Source: Enterobacterales bacterium
GTDB taxonomy: Bacteria > Pseudomonadota > Gammaproteobacteria > Enterobacterales > Enterobacteriaceae
Length of the DNA: 49,470 nt
Direction of reading: 5' to 3'
Assembly (NCBI GenBank): GCA_015654745.1
Contig: JAATGH010000338.1
Span: 1 to 49,470 of the forward strand
Position numbers and translations under genes: made by a program. The notes beneath the pieces are model-generated. The model was not told where the DNA came from. It worked only from the letters and a program-made list of their open reading frames with translations, and did no database searches. Positions 1-9,974 of the stretch are shown here, piece after piece (the stretch's first letter is position 1; the number at the start of each line of letters is the position of its first letter).

Positions 1-602
1 CGCTGCCTGGCAAGGCCATTATCAATATTCCTGGCTGTCCGCCCAATCCGCATAATTTCCTGGCGACGGTGGCCCATATTATCACCTGGGGCCGCCCGCC
101 GGCGCTGGACGATGCCGGGCGGCCTACCTTCGCCTATGGACGTTTGATTCATGAAAACTGTGAACGGCGGCCGCATTTTGACGCGGGGCGTTTTGCCCGC
201 GAATTTGGCGACGACGGCCATCGGCAGGGCTGGTGCCTGTATCATTTGGGCTGTAAAGGGCCGGAAACTTACGGTAACTGCTCGACCCTGCAGTTTTGCG
301 ACGTGGGCGGCGGTATCTGGCCGGTGGGCATCGGACACCCCTGCTATGGCTGCAATGAACAGGGCATCGGTTTTACCAAGGGTATTTTCCAACTGGCCAA
401 TGTGGAAAACCCCACGCCCAAGGTAGAGAAGCCCGCACTGCACCAGCCTGAAGGCGCACCGGTGTCCGCCACCGCCGCCGGTCTTATCGGCGGCGTATTG
501 GGGGTGGTGGCCGGGGTGAGCCTGATGACGGTGCGCGAATTGGGCCGGGCACAGGATAAGCAGCGGCAGGATCGGAGCGGCGCTGCGTCGCGGGAGGAGT
601 GA
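1..602 (+). CDS. hybO: Hydrogenase-2 small subunit HybO, 3' part
   Basis: C-terminal part of the [NiFe] hydrogenase-2 small subunit, which carries three Fe-S clusters passing electrons from the H2-splitting large subunit to the membrane. The reading frame is open from base 3 to a stop at 600-602; the first half of the gene lies outside the window. Visible family motifs are NIPGCPPNP, the cluster ligands around HENCERR and CLYHLGCKG, and HPCYGCNEQG. Near the end is a hydrophobic stretch (AGLIGGVLGVVAGVSL), the C-terminal membrane anchor typical of Tat-exported small subunits. hybA starts four bases after the stop. The family assignment is secure; the N-terminal Tat signal cannot be checked here. 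Confidence 0.95.
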   Translation, partial: LPGKAIINIPGCPPNPHNFLATVAHIITWGRPPALDDAGRPTFAYGRLIHENCERRPHFDAGRFAREFGDDGHRQGWCLYHLGCKGPETYGNCSTLQFCDVGGGIWPVGIGHPCYGCNEQGIGFTKGIFQLANVENPTPKVEKPALHQPEGAPVSATAAGLIGGVLGVVAGVSLMTVRELGRAQDKQRQDRSGAASREE

Positions 603-605
603 GCC

Positions 606-1706
606 GTGAACCGACGTCGCTTTTTTAAGCTAACCTGCGCCGGGGCTCTACTCGCCGGCGCGCCCGCCGCCGCGCGGCCGGTTAATCAACCGCCGATCCC
701 GGGCGCGCTGGGCATGCTGTATGACTCAACCCTGTGCGTGGGCTGCCAGGCCTGCGTGGCAAAATGCCAGCAGGTCAATCACTCCCCTTATTCCCGCGGC
801 GCTAAAACCTACGCCGGCGGTGAAGCCACCTGGTCAAATAATGACAAGCTGAGCCCCTATACCAACAATATTATCCAGGTGTGGACCTCCGGTACCGGCA
901 AAAATAAAGACCAGGCAAAAGACGGTTACGCCTATATCAAAAAGCAGTGCATGCACTGCGTGGACCCGAACTGCGTGTCGGTCTGTCCGGTTTCCGCCCT
1001 GAAAAAACACCCCAAGACCGGGATCGTGCACTATAACCCCGATCTCTGCACCGGCTGTCGTTATTGCATGGTGGCCTGTCCGTTTAACGTGCCGAAATAC
1101 GATTATGACAATCCCCTGGGCCAAATTCATAAATGCGAACTCTGCAATCAGCCCGGCGTCGCCCGGCTGGATAGCGGCGGTTTACCCGGCTGCGTCGAGG
1201 TCTGTCCCACCGGGGCGGTGATTTTCGGCACGCGGGAAGACCTGCTGGCCGAAGCCCGCCGCCGCCTGGCGCTGGCCCCCGGTATGCAGTATCTGTATCC
1301 CCGGCAACGGGTATCGGACCAGGATCGCTATGCGCGCGCGTTGCCGCGCTACGATCGGCATATCTATGGCGAGAAGGAGGGCGGCGGCACCCAGGTGCTG
1401 GTGCTGGCCGGGGTGCCGTTGCAAAACCTCGATCTGCCGCCGCTGGCGGACTTATCCACCGGCGCGCGCTCGGAGCATATCCAGCATTCGCTGTATAAAG
1501 GTATGGTCTTGCCGCTGGCGGTGTTTGCCGGACTGGCGCTGCTGGTGCGGCGCAATACCCGCGACGGACATGACGGCGACGATGAGGCCGCCGGGCCTGA
1601 CCTATCCGGCGCGGCCGGCGGCGATGCCCCGGGCGGGCGGGAGGCGTCAGGCGCCAAAACGACGCGCGTAGCGCCACCAGGAGAGAATAATCATGACGAT
1701 GCATAA
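606..1706 (+). CDS. hybA: Hydrogenase-2 ferredoxin-like subunit HybA
   Basis: Periplasmic four-cluster ferredoxin subunit that relays electrons between HybO/HybC and the membrane protein HybB. It starts with GTG and opens with a Tat-type signal ([10 protein letters not shown]). Four cysteine groups follow: C44/C47/C50/C54, [20 protein letters not shown], and CELC...CVEVC. A single membrane helix lies at about residues 299-317, ending in LVRRN. After it comes a Gly/Asp/Ala-rich tail of about 50 residues, making the protein (366 aa) longer than the 328 aa I recall for E. coli HybA. The tail's last codons overlap the start of hybB by 14 bases. The function is well supported; the tail looks non-structural. 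Confidence 0.95.
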   Translation: MNRRRFFKLTCAGALLAGAPAAARPVNQPPIPGALGMLYDSTLCVGCQACVAKCQQVNHSPYSRGAKTYAGGEATWSNNDKLSPYTNNIIQVWTSGTGKNKDQAKDGYAYIKKQCMHCVDPNCVSVCPVSALKKHPKTGIVHYNPDLCTGCRYCMVACPFNVPKYDYDNPLGQIHKCELCNQPGVARLDSGGLPGCVEVCPTGAVIFGTREDLLAEARRRLALAPGMQYLYPRQRVSDQDRYARALPRYDRHIYGEKEGGGTQVLVLAGVPLQNLDLPPLADLSTGARSEHIQHSLYKGMVLPLAVFAGLALLVRRNTRDGHDGDDEAAGPDLSGAAGGDAPGGREASGAKTTRVAPPGENNHDDA

Positions 1707-2892
1707 GGCCAGCCCGCTGGGCGGCCGTCTGTTCGCCAGGCCCATTATGTACCTGGCGCCGCTGGTGATACTGTGCGCGGGGCTTATCCTCAGGCGGCTG
1801 CTGTTCGGCATCGGCTCGGTGGCCAACCTGAACGGCGGTTATCCCTGGGGCCTGTGGATTGCCTTCGATCTGTTGGTGGGCACCGGCCTGGCCTGCGGCG
1901 GGTGGGCGCTGGCCTGGGTGGTGTACGTGTTCAACCGGGGCGAGTTCCACCCGCTGATGCGCCCGGCGCTGCTGGCCAGCCTGTTCGGTTATGCGTTGGG
2001 CGTGCTGTCCATCACCATCGACGTCGGCCGTTATTGGAACCTACCCTATTTTTATCTTCCCGGCTATTTCAACACGTCGTCGGTGCTGTTTGAAACCGCG
2101 GTGTGCATGACCATTTACATCGCCATCATGGCGCTGGAGTTCGCGCCGGTGTTATGTGAAAAATGGGGATGGCAGACCGCGCGCAAATGGCTGGATAAAT
2201 TGATGTTCCTGATTTTGTCGCTGGGCGTCCTGCTGCCCACCATGCACCAGTCTTCCATGGGATCGCTGATGATTGCCGCCGGCATCAAGGTGCATCCGCT
2301 GTGGCAGAGCTATGAAATGCTGCCTCTGTTCTCGCTGCTGACCGCCTTTATCATGGGATTTTCGATGGTGGTGTTTGAAGGGTCGTTGGTGCGGGCCGGA
2401 TTGTCCGGCGGGGGAACGGATGAAACGCCGTTGTTTACACGCCTGACGCGGATTATCGCGGTTTTTCTGCTGTTGTTTATCCTGCTGCGTTTTGCAGAAC
2501 TGATCTGGCGCGGTAAAACCGGTTATCTGTGGACCGGCGATCGTTACGCCGCGCTGTTCTGGACAGAAATCGGCCTGATGGTGCTGCCGTTGCTGATGCT
2601 CAGTGGGCAACGTTGCCGCCGGGACGCGCGCGCGCTGTTTATCGGCGGGCTGTGCATGCTGTCGGGGGCGGCGCTGTGGCGGCTGGATTATTCCCTGATC
2701 GCCTTTAATCCCGGTGGGGGTTACCGCTATTATCCCGCCGCGAGTGAAATCCTGATCTCGGTGGGGTTCGTCGCCATCGAAGTCTGCGCCTATATAGTCT
2801 TGATTCGCCTGTTGCCGGTACTGTCGGCGCCGGTGCATCGTCATAACGATCGTCCGATTGAGGTAGAGCATGAGCCAACGCATCACTATTGA
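1693..2892 (+). CDS. hybB: Hydrogenase-2 membrane subunit HybB
   Basis: Integral membrane subunit of the NrfD/PsrC family that links hydrogenase-2 to the quinone pool. At 399 aa it is close to the usual family length and is mostly hydrophobic, with about ten membrane helices. Recognisable stretches are [21 protein letters not shown] near the N-terminus (residues around 40-60) and a conserved MHQSSMGSL segment in the middle. The start is supported by an AGGAGA ribosome-binding site eight bases upstream of ATG, inside the 3' end of hybA. Its own 3' end overlaps hybC by 23 bases, so translation of hybA, hybB and hybC is probably coupled. Confidence 0.95.
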   Translation: MTMHKASPLGGRLFARPIMYLAPLVILCAGLILRRLLFGIGSVANLNGGYPWGLWIAFDLLVGTGLACGGWALAWVVYVFNRGEFHPLMRPALLASLFGYALGVLSITIDVGRYWNLPYFYLPGYFNTSSVLFETAVCMTIYIAIMALEFAPVLCEKWGWQTARKWLDKLMFLILSLGVLLPTMHQSSMGSLMIAAGIKVHPLWQSYEMLPLFSLLTAFIMGFSMVVFEGSLVRAGLSGGGTDETPLFTRLTRIIAVFLLLFILLRFAELIWRGKTGYLWTGDRYAALFWTEIGLMVLPLLMLSGQRCRRDARALFIGGLCMLSGAALWRLDYSLIAFNPGGGYRYYPAASEILISVGFVAIEVCAYIVLIRLLPVLSAPVHRHNDRPIEVEHEPTHHY

Positions 2893-4573
2893 TCCGGTTA
2901 CCCGTATCGAGGGACACCTGCGCATTGATTGCGAAATTGAACAGGGGAGAGTGGTCAAGGCCTGGTCGTCGGGCACCATGTGGCGCGGCATGGAAGCGAT
3001 CCTCCAGGGACGGGATCCTCGCGATGCCTGGATGATCGTCCAGCGTATCTGTGGGGTGTGCACCACGGTGCATGCCATTGCCTCGGTGCGCGCGGTGGAA
3101 AACGCCCTCGGCATGAGCGTGCCGGTGAACGCGCAGTATATCCGCAACCTGATTCTGGCCGCTCACGGCATCCACGACCATATCGTGCATTTTTACCAGC
3201 TGTCGGCGTTGGACTGGGTGGATATAACCTCCGCGCTGCAAGCGGACCCGGCCAAAGCCGAAGCGCTGCTGGAAGGTTTGTCTACCTGGCCGCGAAACAG
3301 CGCGGCGGAGTTTGCCGGCGTCCAGCGGAAACTCAAGGACCTTGTGGCTAGCGGTCAGTTGGGTATTTTTGCCAACGGCTATTGGGGCCATCCGGCGATG
3401 GCACTGCCGCCCGAGGTCAATCTTATTGCGGTGGCCCACTACCTGCAGGCGCTGGAGTGCCAGCGCGACGCCAATCGTATCGTCGCCATGCTCGGCGGCA
3501 AAACGCCGCATATTCAGAACCTGGCGGTCGGCGGCGTGGCCAATCCCATCAACCTGGATATGCCCAACGTGCTAAACCTGGAACGGCTGATGTATATCAA
3601 GACCTTTATCGATCGGCTGGGCGAGTTTATCGAGCAGGTGTATAAATCGGACTGCGTGGTTATTGCGGCACACTATCCGGGCTGGCTGAAGCTGGGGCGG
3701 GGGGCGCGGCATTACCTGAGCGTGCCGGAGCTGCCGCTGGATGGCAAGGGCGAGACCTTCCGGCTTCCGGGCGGATACCTGGCCGATGGAGACGCAGCCC
3801 GGTTCCGTGGCATTACCAGCCACACCGATCCGTTCCTGATGGACGGTATTAAGGAAAGCGCCAAACACGCCTGGTACCTGGATGATGAGCCGCTTGCGCC
3901 TTGGGAGGGCCGTACCCGGCCTCACTACACCGGCTGGCGGGAGGACGGAAAATATTCTTGGGTAAAATCACCGATATTCTACGGGCAAACGGTGGAGGTG
4001 GGGCCGCTGGCCTGGCTGCTGTGCGGACTGGCGGCCGGCCATGACGGGACGAAAAACCACTTTTCACAGCTTGGGCAAGCCTATCGTCAACTCACCGGCA
4101 AGACGCTGAGCGAGGCCGATCTGCATTCCACCTTGGGGCGGGTGATCGGCCGCACCCTGCACTGCTGCGTGCTGAAAGACTCGCTGAGCGCGATGTGGCG
4201 GTTGCTGATGGACAATATTGGCCGGGGCGATCACCAGACCTTTATCAAACCGGATATTCCACTGGATAAAGAGCTGCGCGGTGTGGGTTTCGGCGAAATG
4301 CCGCGCGGGATGCTGTCGCATTGGATCGTCATTAAAAACGGCAAGATTGCCAATTACCAGGCGGTGGTACCTTCCACCTGGAACGCGGGGCCGCGCAACG
4401 GGGAGAACGTGCCCGGGCCTTACGAGCAGTCGCTGGTGGGTACGCCGGTGGCCGATGCCGCCCGGCCGCTGGAAGTGGTCCGGACCATCCACTCCTTTGA
4501 TCCCTGCATGTCCTGCGCCGTGCACCTGGTGGACGCCACCGGCCGGGAGGTCGTCAGGGTGAAGGTACTGTGA
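2870..4573 (+). CDS. hybC: Hydrogenase-2 large subunit HybC
   Basis: [NiFe] catalytic subunit that oxidises H2 in the periplasm. At 567 aa it has the normal length. The four cysteines that bind the Ni-Fe centre are present: RICGVC at C61/C64 and DPCMSCAVH at C546/C549. After H552 there are exactly 15 more residues ending VKVL. These form the propeptide that a dedicated endopeptidase (HybD in E. coli) must remove after nickel insertion. The gene itself looks fully functional, but the protease gene that normally follows is missing (see 4573-4740). The stop codon overlaps the ATG of the hybD relic by one base. Confidence 0.96.
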   Translation: MSQRITIDPVTRIEGHLRIDCEIEQGRVVKAWSSGTMWRGMEAILQGRDPRDAWMIVQRICGVCTTVHAIASVRAVENALGMSVPVNAQYIRNLILAAHGIHDHIVHFYQLSALDWVDITSALQADPAKAEALLEGLSTWPRNSAAEFAGVQRKLKDLVASGQLGIFANGYWGHPAMALPPEVNLIAVAHYLQALECQRDANRIVAMLGGKTPHIQNLAVGGVANPINLDMPNVLNLERLMYIKTFIDRLGEFIEQVYKSDCVVIAAHYPGWLKLGRGARHYLSVPELPLDGKGETFRLPGGYLADGDAARFRGITSHTDPFLMDGIKESAKHAWYLDDEPLAPWEGRTRPHYTGWREDGKYSWVKSPIFYGQTVEVGPLAWLLCGLAAGHDGTKNHFSQLGQAYRQLTGKTLSEADLHSTLGRVIGRTLHCCVLKDSLSAMWRLLMDNIGRGDHQTFIKPDIPLDKELRGVGFGEMPRGMLSHWIVIKNGKIANYQAVVPSTWNAGPRNGENVPGPYEQSLVGTPVADAARPLEVVRTIHSFDPCMSCAVHLVDATGREVVRVKVL

Positions 4574-4740
4574 TGCGCATTCTGGTGCCGGTCATGCCGC
4601 CCCGTTGTTAAGGCGACCTACCGTGGCACTATGGGTCCGCGCCGTGCGGGCCATGTGCCGCGGGTCAACTGCGACGATAGCGGGTGCGTCCGTCACCGCT
4701 TAGCCGGACGGGAACCGGAACGGCCGGCGAGAGTATTACG
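4573..4740 (+). pseudogene. hybD: Remnant of maturation protease gene hybD
   Basis: An ATG overlaps the hybC stop by one base, the arrangement expected for hybD. It opens with MRILV, the start of HybD-type proteases (MRILVLGVGN in E. coli), then loses similarity and stops after 12 codons. The following 130 bases are still GC-rich, unlike the AT-rich spacer from 4741 on, but I cannot align them to HybD or to HybE, HybF or HybG. I read this as an eroded or deleted hybD, with the rest of the operon lost. The similarity rests on only about five codons, so the call is tentative. Confidence 0.45.
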
Positions 4741-4783
4741 GTAGAGGGAATAGACTCAAACAGCCATCGTTTCAGCAGGCGGT

Positions 4784-4812
4784 TGCAAGATTTTTACTAT
4801 TCCATGCAAGAT
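4784..4812 (+). promoter_or_regulatory. Tandem TGCAAGAT repeats, candidate YdiP site
   Basis: Two exact copies of TGCAAGAT start at 4784 and 4805, 21 bp apart, that is two helical turns in the same orientation. This is the usual geometry for an AraC-family operator. A third copy lies at 5069-5076, and the same 21-bp pair recurs upstream of ydiP. Assignment to YdiP is inferred from position and regulator family. Confidence 0.5.
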
Positions 4813-5068
4813 AGCATAATAAATTATGAGGTTCGTAATATCTTCTCGCCCGTTTAAAACCGCGGCGCGAAAAAGGATTAGGGTAAAACGCGTCAGGCGA
4901 AGGGCGGTTTTATAAAATTTCTTATCTTTATTTATAGTAAAACAGCGATATAAGTCTCTGTTGATGTCCTGCTGACGATGCTTTCTCTGCCATTCCCCGT
5001 CATTATCCCAATGATTGCAAAAATGTGACAATTATCAAATAAATTAATAATGTTAACGGTACTGACTT

Positions 5069-5076
5069 TGCAAGAT
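5069..5076 (+). promoter_or_regulatory. Third TGCAAGAT copy upstream of ydiN
   Basis: A single exact copy about 135 bp before the ydiN start. It has no exact partner at 21 bp. A weaker TGCAAAAA lies at 5016. It could be an isolated half-site or part of the same regulator array. Confidence 0.35.
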
Positions 5077-5210
5077 AGTTAGCAATAAAAACTACATGGT
5101 ATGTGTTCCTTGCCATTCTGTTTTTATAAAATGACTTCAATAAAATAGGGCTGGGTAAGGCGTATGGGTAACAATATGGCTATGGTGCCAACATCGAATC
5201 GGAGAAAAAT

Positions 5211-6455
5211 ATGAATGGGCAGAAAACCATCAAGCATCCTTTTTTATTAGCGGTGATCGGCATTTATTTAAGCTATTTTGTTCATGGGATGAGTGTTATT
5301 ACGTTGGCGCAAAATATGACCAATCTGTCGGTGAAATTTGGCACTGATGATGCCGGCATCGCGTATCTCATTTCTGGCATAGGCCTGGGTAGGCTGATCA
5401 GCATTCTGTTTTTTGGCGTCGTATCCGATAAATTAGGGCGGCGCGCGGTAATTCTGATTGGGATATTACTCTATGTATTATTCTTTTTTGGCATTCTCGT
5501 CAGCCCCAATCTGATCGTGGCATTTATTCTTGCAGTATGCGTTGGCGCGGCGAATTCATCATTGGATACCGGTGGCTATCCGGCATTAATGGAGTCTTTT
5601 CCAAAAGCATCAGGCTCCGCGGTGATTCTGGTCAAGGCGATGGTATCCTTCGGACAAATGTTCTACCCCATACTGGTAGGCTACCTCATGGTCAACCAGC
5701 TTTGGTATGGTTATGCCATGGTTATCCCGGGAGTTATCCTGATCTTGGTGACCTTGCAGTTGGCTAAAAGCAAGTTCCCCGGTCAAACGGTGGATCAAAA
5801 CGTCGCTAAAGAATTACCCTCGATGAACTCGACACCCCTGGCATGGCTTGAAGGCGCAGCTTCTGTTATTTTTGGCGTAGCGGCCTTTTCGACTTTTTAT
5901 GTCGTGGTGGTGTGGATGCCAAAATATGCCATGGCGTTTGGCGGCATGTCCGAAGTAGATTCATTAAAAACAATTTCTTATTATAGCATCGGCTCATTGC
6001 TTTGCGTATTTCTGTTCGCCCTATTACTAAAACGGCTGGTACGCCCCGTTTGGGCTAATGTTTTTAATTCTGGGCTGGCGGTGGTTGCCGGGGCGGTGAT
6101 TTATCTTTTCCCTTCATCTTTCGTTTGTAACGCCGGTGCGTTTGTCATTGGTTTTTCCGCCGCGGGTGGGATATTGCAACTGGGCGTATCGGTGATGGCC
6201 GAATTTTTCCCAAAAAGCAAAGCCAGGGTAACGAGCGTATATATGATGATGGGTGGGTTGGCAAATTTCATTATTCCATTAATCACCGGCTATTTATCTA
6301 AATTCAACCTTAAATATATTATCTTGCTGGATATTGCTTTTGCCACTGTGGCCTTTGTCGCTGCATTGATCGTATTTTCCAGATATTACAAAGTATTCAA
6401 AATACCCCAGGATGACCTGCGTTTCGGTGAGAAAAAATTAGTCAGCAAGGCCTGA
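5211..6455 (+). CDS. ydiN: MFS transporter YdiN
   Basis: Twelve-helix major facilitator of 414 aa, very close to E. coli YdiN in the parts I can recall (YFVHGMSVITLAQNM, GIGLGRLISILFFG, SYYSIGSLLCVF, GFSAAGGILQLGVSVM). The MFS loop motif after helix 2 is VSDKLGRRAV. It is preceded by GGAGAAAAAT at a suitable distance from ATG. It begins the first half of the ydi cluster and sits 142 bases before ydiB. Its substrate has not been established to my knowledge. The neighbours ydiB and aroD suggest quinate, shikimate or a related hydroaromatic acid, which is inference. Confidence 0.93.
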   Translation: MNGQKTIKHPFLLAVIGIYLSYFVHGMSVITLAQNMTNLSVKFGTDDAGIAYLISGIGLGRLISILFFGVVSDKLGRRAVILIGILLYVLFFFGILVSPNLIVAFILAVCVGAANSSLDTGGYPALMESFPKASGSAVILVKAMVSFGQMFYPILVGYLMVNQLWYGYAMVIPGVILILVTLQLAKSKFPGQTVDQNVAKELPSMNSTPLAWLEGAASVIFGVAAFSTFYVVVVWMPKYAMAFGGMSEVDSLKTISYYSIGSLLCVFLFALLLKRLVRPVWANVFNSGLAVVAGAVIYLFPSSFVCNAGAFVIGFSAAGGILQLGVSVMAEFFPKSKARVTSVYMMMGGLANFIIPLITGYLSKFNLKYIILLDIAFATVAFVAALIVFSRYYKVFKIPQDDLRFGEKKLVSKA

Positions 6456-6597
6456 TGTGAAAGGATAAAGTCCTATCGAAGAACCTGGGTGGCATAAAAG
6501 GCAGCCATCTCTGGCATGCGCGTATTGATAAAAATATTGTCAGTATTAAATGAACGATAAATTAAATCTAGCAAAATAAAATAATGAGAGGGTTATC

Positions 6598-7461
6598 ATG
6601 GATGTTACTGCAAAATATGAACTGATAGGGTTAATGGCGTATCCCATTCGGCATAGTCTATCGCCTGAAATGCAAAACAAGGCGCTGGAACACCTGGGGT
6701 TACCGTATGTTTATATGGCGTTTGAGGTGGATAACGACGCATTTGGTAGAGCCATCGAGGGGTTGAAAGCGCTAAAAATGCGCGGCACCGGCGTATCAAT
6801 GCCGAATAAACAATTAGCATGCGAATACGTGAATGAACTGACACCGGCTGCGCGACTGGTCGGCGCGATTAATACCATCGTAAATGACAACGGTTACCTC
6901 ACCGGTTATAACACCGATGGAACCGGCCATATTCGGGCTATTAAAGAATCCGGTTTTGATATTAAGGGCAAAACCATGGTGCTGGTCGGCTCAGGCGGCG
7001 CCGCAACGGCGATTGGCGCACAGGCGGCCATTGAAGGCATCAAGCAAATCAAGCTGTTTAACCGAAAAGATGAATTCTACGAGAAAGCGGTAGATTTCGC
7101 CAAACGGGTTAACGATAACACCAACTGCACCGTTACCGTATGGGACCTGGCGGATCAGCATAGATTCCGGGAAGACATTGCCGGTGCCGATATCCTGACC
7201 AATGGGACCAAGGTCGGCATGAAGCCATTGGAAAATCAGTGCGTTGTCAGCGATAAGTCCATGCTGCGTCCGGAGCTACTGGTGTCCGAATGTGTTTACA
7301 ATCCGCATAACACCCAACTATTAACCATGGCTAAGGAAGCGGGATGTAAAACGGTGGATGGTTATGGAATGCTGCTATGGCAAGGCGCGGAACAATTCAA
7401 ACTGTGGACGGGCAAAGAGTTTCCATTGGACTTTATTAAAAAGGCTATGGGGTTCAATTAA
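6598..7461 (+). CDS. ydiB: Quinate/shikimate dehydrogenase YdiB
   Basis: NAD(P)-dependent dehydrogenase converting shikimate to 3-dehydroshikimate and quinate to 3-dehydroquinate. At 287 aa it matches E. coli YdiB almost residue for residue over long stretches, starting [20 protein letters not shown]. The catalytic pair is in place, K71 (MPNKQLA) and D107 (YNTDGTG), followed by the nucleotide-binding loop [11 protein letters not shown]. It is the broad-specificity paralogue of AroE rather than AroE itself. It lies 14 bases upstream of aroD and is likely cotranscribed with it. Confidence 0.96.
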   Translation: MDVTAKYELIGLMAYPIRHSLSPEMQNKALEHLGLPYVYMAFEVDNDAFGRAIEGLKALKMRGTGVSMPNKQLACEYVNELTPAARLVGAINTIVNDNGYLTGYNTDGTGHIRAIKESGFDIKGKTMVLVGSGGAATAIGAQAAIEGIKQIKLFNRKDEFYEKAVDFAKRVNDNTNCTVTVWDLADQHRFREDIAGADILTNGTKVGMKPLENQCVVSDKSMLRPELLVSECVYNPHNTQLLTMAKEAGCKTVDGYGMLLWQGAEQFKLWTGKEFPLDFIKKAMGFN

Positions 7462-7475
7462 CCCGAAGGACAAAC

Positions 7476-8234
7476 ATGAAAAACATAACGGTGAAAAATG
7501 TGGTGATAGGGGCGGGAGCGCCCAAGATCATCGTATCGCTAATGGGTAAGGATATTCACACCATTGCCGCGGAGGCGGAATACTACCGCGGCCTTGACGT
7601 GGATATTATTGAACTGCGCATAGATTTTTTTAGCAATGTCGCGGATATCAAACAGGTTATCGCCGCGGTGCAAACGTTGCGCAACCATATAGCAGACAAG
7701 CCCATTCTGTTTACGTTCCGTACGGCCAAGGAAGGGGGCGAACAGTCTATCTTGCCCGCGGATTATATTGCCCTTAATAAGGCGGTGGTTGATTCCGGGC
7801 TGGTCGACCTAATCGATTTGGAACTGTTTACCGGGGACGAATTAGTGCGCGACGCCGTGGCGCATGCCCACGCCAAAGGCATAAAGGTCATTATGTCCAA
7901 TCATGATTTTCACGCCACGCCCCCCCAGGAAGAGATCGTGGCGCGCCTGCGTCAGATGCAGGAACTGGGGGCTGATATCCCGAAAATCGCCATGATGCCG
8001 CAAAACCCCGCTGACGTACTGACGCTGCTGTCGGCGACGCTGGACATGCGGCAAAACTATGCCGACCGTCCCATCATCACCATGTCCATGTCCAAGACCG
8101 GCATTATTTCACGGCTGGCCGGTGAAGCGTTTGGTTCCGCCGCGACGTTTGGCGCGGCAAAAAAAGCCTCGGCGCCAGGACAGATTGGCGTCAAGGATCT
8201 TAGGGCGGTTCTGACCATGCTACACCATGCCTGA
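7476..8234 (+). CDS. aroD: Type I 3-dehydroquinate dehydratase AroD
   Basis: Schiff-base dehydratase interconverting 3-dehydroquinate and 3-dehydroshikimate; 252 aa, the normal length. The catalytic residues sit at the numbering used for the enterobacterial enzyme: H143 in SNHDFHATP and K170 in [19 protein letters not shown] marks the substrate-binding region. It serves the chorismate pathway, but its place between ydiB and ydiF, as in E. coli, also links quinate and shikimate through the same intermediate. A 124-base GC-rich gap separates it from ydiF. Confidence 0.97.
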   Translation: MKNITVKNVVIGAGAPKIIVSLMGKDIHTIAAEAEYYRGLDVDIIELRIDFFSNVADIKQVIAAVQTLRNHIADKPILFTFRTAKEGGEQSILPADYIALNKAVVDSGLVDLIDLELFTGDELVRDAVAHAHAKGIKVIMSNHDFHATPPQEEIVARLRQMQELGADIPKIAMMPQNPADVLTLLSATLDMRQNYADRPIITMSMSKTGIISRLAGEAFGSAATFGAAKKASAPGQIGVKDLRAVLTMLHHA

Positions 8235-8358
8235 CGCCACGCGCCGCGACGATGGCGCTGATGGAACTCCCGCTACGGGGCGTCGGGCCGCCGGACGGCG
8301 GTGCGATCTTGGTGAAGCAAACCGCCGTAATACCATGCAGATTTGATGAGGAACCTTT

Positions 8359-9951
8359 ATGAAACTGGATATGCCAAAAAGAATACAGGGACGAGTGCCT
8401 ATTTTAAGCGCTGAGGCCGCGGTGAAATATATACCTGATGAAGCGACGGTATGTATATTAGGCGCCGGCGGGGGGATACTCGAGGCAACAACGTTAATTA
8501 CGGCGCTGGCTGAAAAGTATAAAACTACCCAAACACCCAGGAATCTTTCGTTAATCAGCCCCACCGGACTTGGCGACCGGGCCGAACGCGGCATCAGTCC
8601 GTTAGCGCAGGAAGGTCTGGTTAAATGGGCGTTGTGCGGTCATTGGGGACAATCACCGCGGATTTCCGATCTGGCGGAACAGAACAAAATCGAGGCGTAT
8701 AACTATCCGCAGGGTATTTTGACCCAGACACTGCGGGCCGCCGCGGCTCACCAGCCGGGCATCGTCAGTAATATTGGCATAGGTACTTTTGTCGATCCCC
8801 GTTTGCAGGGTGGAAAACTTAATGAGGTCACCAAGACCGATTTAATCAAATTGATCGAAATTGAAGGGCAAGAGTTTTTATTTTATAAGGCTATCGCGCC
8901 GAATATTGCGTTTATTCGGGCCACCACCTGCGACAGTGAAGGTTATGCTTCGTTTGAGGATGAGGTGATGTATCTCGATGCCCTGGTGATCGCGCAAGCG
9001 GTACATAATAATGGTGGCATTGTCATGTTGCAGGTGCAAAAAATGGTCAAAAAAGCCACGTTGCATCCCAAAACGGTCAGGATCCCCGGCTATTTAGTGG
9101 ATATTGTGGTGGTGGATCCCGACCAAACCCAGCTGTACGGCGGGGCGACGGTCAATCGATTTATTTCCGGGGATTTTGTACTGGATGACAATACGGATAT
9201 GGTTATCCCCCTCAATCAACGCAAGCTGGTGGCGCGCCGGGCCTTGTTTGAAATGAGAAAAGGGGCGGTGGGTAACGTCGGCGTGGGCATTGCCGATGGC
9301 ATCGGCCTGGTGGCCAGGGAAGAGGGCTGCGCCGACGAGTTTGTCTTAACCGTGGAAACGGGCCCGGTGGGCGGTATCACGACCCAGGGCGTGGCGTTTG
9401 GCGCCAATGTCAATACCCGGGCCATCATGGATATGACCTCGCAGTTTGACTTTTATCACGGTGGTGGCCTGGACGTGTGCTATCTCAGCTTTGCCGAAGT
9501 AGACGAAGCCGGCAATGTGGGCGTGCATAAATTTAACGGCAAGATCATGGGCACCGGCGGGTTTATTGATATCAGCGCCACGTCAAAAAAGATTATATTC
9601 TGCGGGACGCTAACCGCTGCGGGATTAAAAACCGAAGTCAAGGAAGGAAAGATCTCCATTCTGCAAGAAGGGAAGATCAAAAAATTCGTCAAGGCAATAC
9701 CTGAAATTACGTTTAGTGGAAAAATCGCCCTCGACCGTGGATTAGATGTCCGCTACATCACCGAACGTGCGGTATTTAAATTGGAAAAAGATGGATTGCA
9801 TCTGATTGAAATCGCGCCGGGTGTGGATCTGGAAAAAGATATTTTGTCGCAAATGGGTTTTCGGCCCGTTCTCTCCAAGCATCTGAAATTGATGAACGAA
9901 AGCCTATTTCACGAAGGCAAGATGGGTTTTGTGCTGCCGGAAAATGACTGA
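8359..9951 (+). CDS. ydiF: CoA-transferase YdiF
   Basis: Family I CoA-transferase (530 aa) with both halves fused in one chain. The glycine loop GAGGGILEATTL is near residue 35. The catalytic glutamate falls at E333 in TVETGPVGG, the position of the covalent glutamyl-CoA residue known for E. coli YdiF. The family moves CoA from a donor such as acetyl-CoA to an organic acid. In this cluster it could activate the acid that YdiO then acts on, or recycle CoA from product to substrate. AGGAACC just before ATG supports the start. Confidence 0.94.
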   Translation: MKLDMPKRIQGRVPILSAEAAVKYIPDEATVCILGAGGGILEATTLITALAEKYKTTQTPRNLSLISPTGLGDRAERGISPLAQEGLVKWALCGHWGQSPRISDLAEQNKIEAYNYPQGILTQTLRAAAAHQPGIVSNIGIGTFVDPRLQGGKLNEVTKTDLIKLIEIEGQEFLFYKAIAPNIAFIRATTCDSEGYASFEDEVMYLDALVIAQAVHNNGGIVMLQVQKMVKKATLHPKTVRIPGYLVDIVVVDPDQTQLYGGATVNRFISGDFVLDDNTDMVIPLNQRKLVARRALFEMRKGAVGNVGVGIADGIGLVAREEGCADEFVLTVETGPVGGITTQGVAFGANVNTRAIMDMTSQFDFYHGGGLDVCYLSFAEVDEAGNVGVHKFNGKIMGTGGFIDISATSKKIIFCGTLTAAGLKTEVKEGKISILQEGKIKKFVKAIPEITFSGKIALDRGLDVRYITERAVFKLEKDGLHLIEIAPGVDLEKDILSQMGFRPVLSKHLKLMNESLFHEGKMGFVLPEND

Positions 9952-9974
9952 GTCAACCAATCGGAGTTAACACT

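Larger units (their letters stand above)
4741..5210. other. AT-rich spacer and promoter region of ydiN
   Basis: About 470 bases without a convincing gene. It holds three copies of the TGCAAGAT motif (listed separately) and presumably the ydiN-ydiO promoter. A minus-strand open frame at 4756-5031 has no recognisable protein and a composition typical of non-coding AT-rich DNA. Confidence 0.6.

Noticed and set aside
1084-1950. Long minus-strand open frame across hybA/hybB (288 codons)
   Set aside because: It is an antisense shadow of GC-rich coding DNA; the protein is rich in Arg, Pro and His and has no family resemblance, while both plus-strand genes are certain.
2152-3147. Minus-strand open frame of 331 codons across hybB/hybC
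   Set aside because: Shadow of two well-identified genes; composition dominated by Gln, His and Arg.
4756-5031. Minus-strand frame of 91 codons in the spacer before ydiN
   Set aside because: No recognisable protein; it covers the TGCAAGAT repeats and looks like chance in AT-rich DNA.
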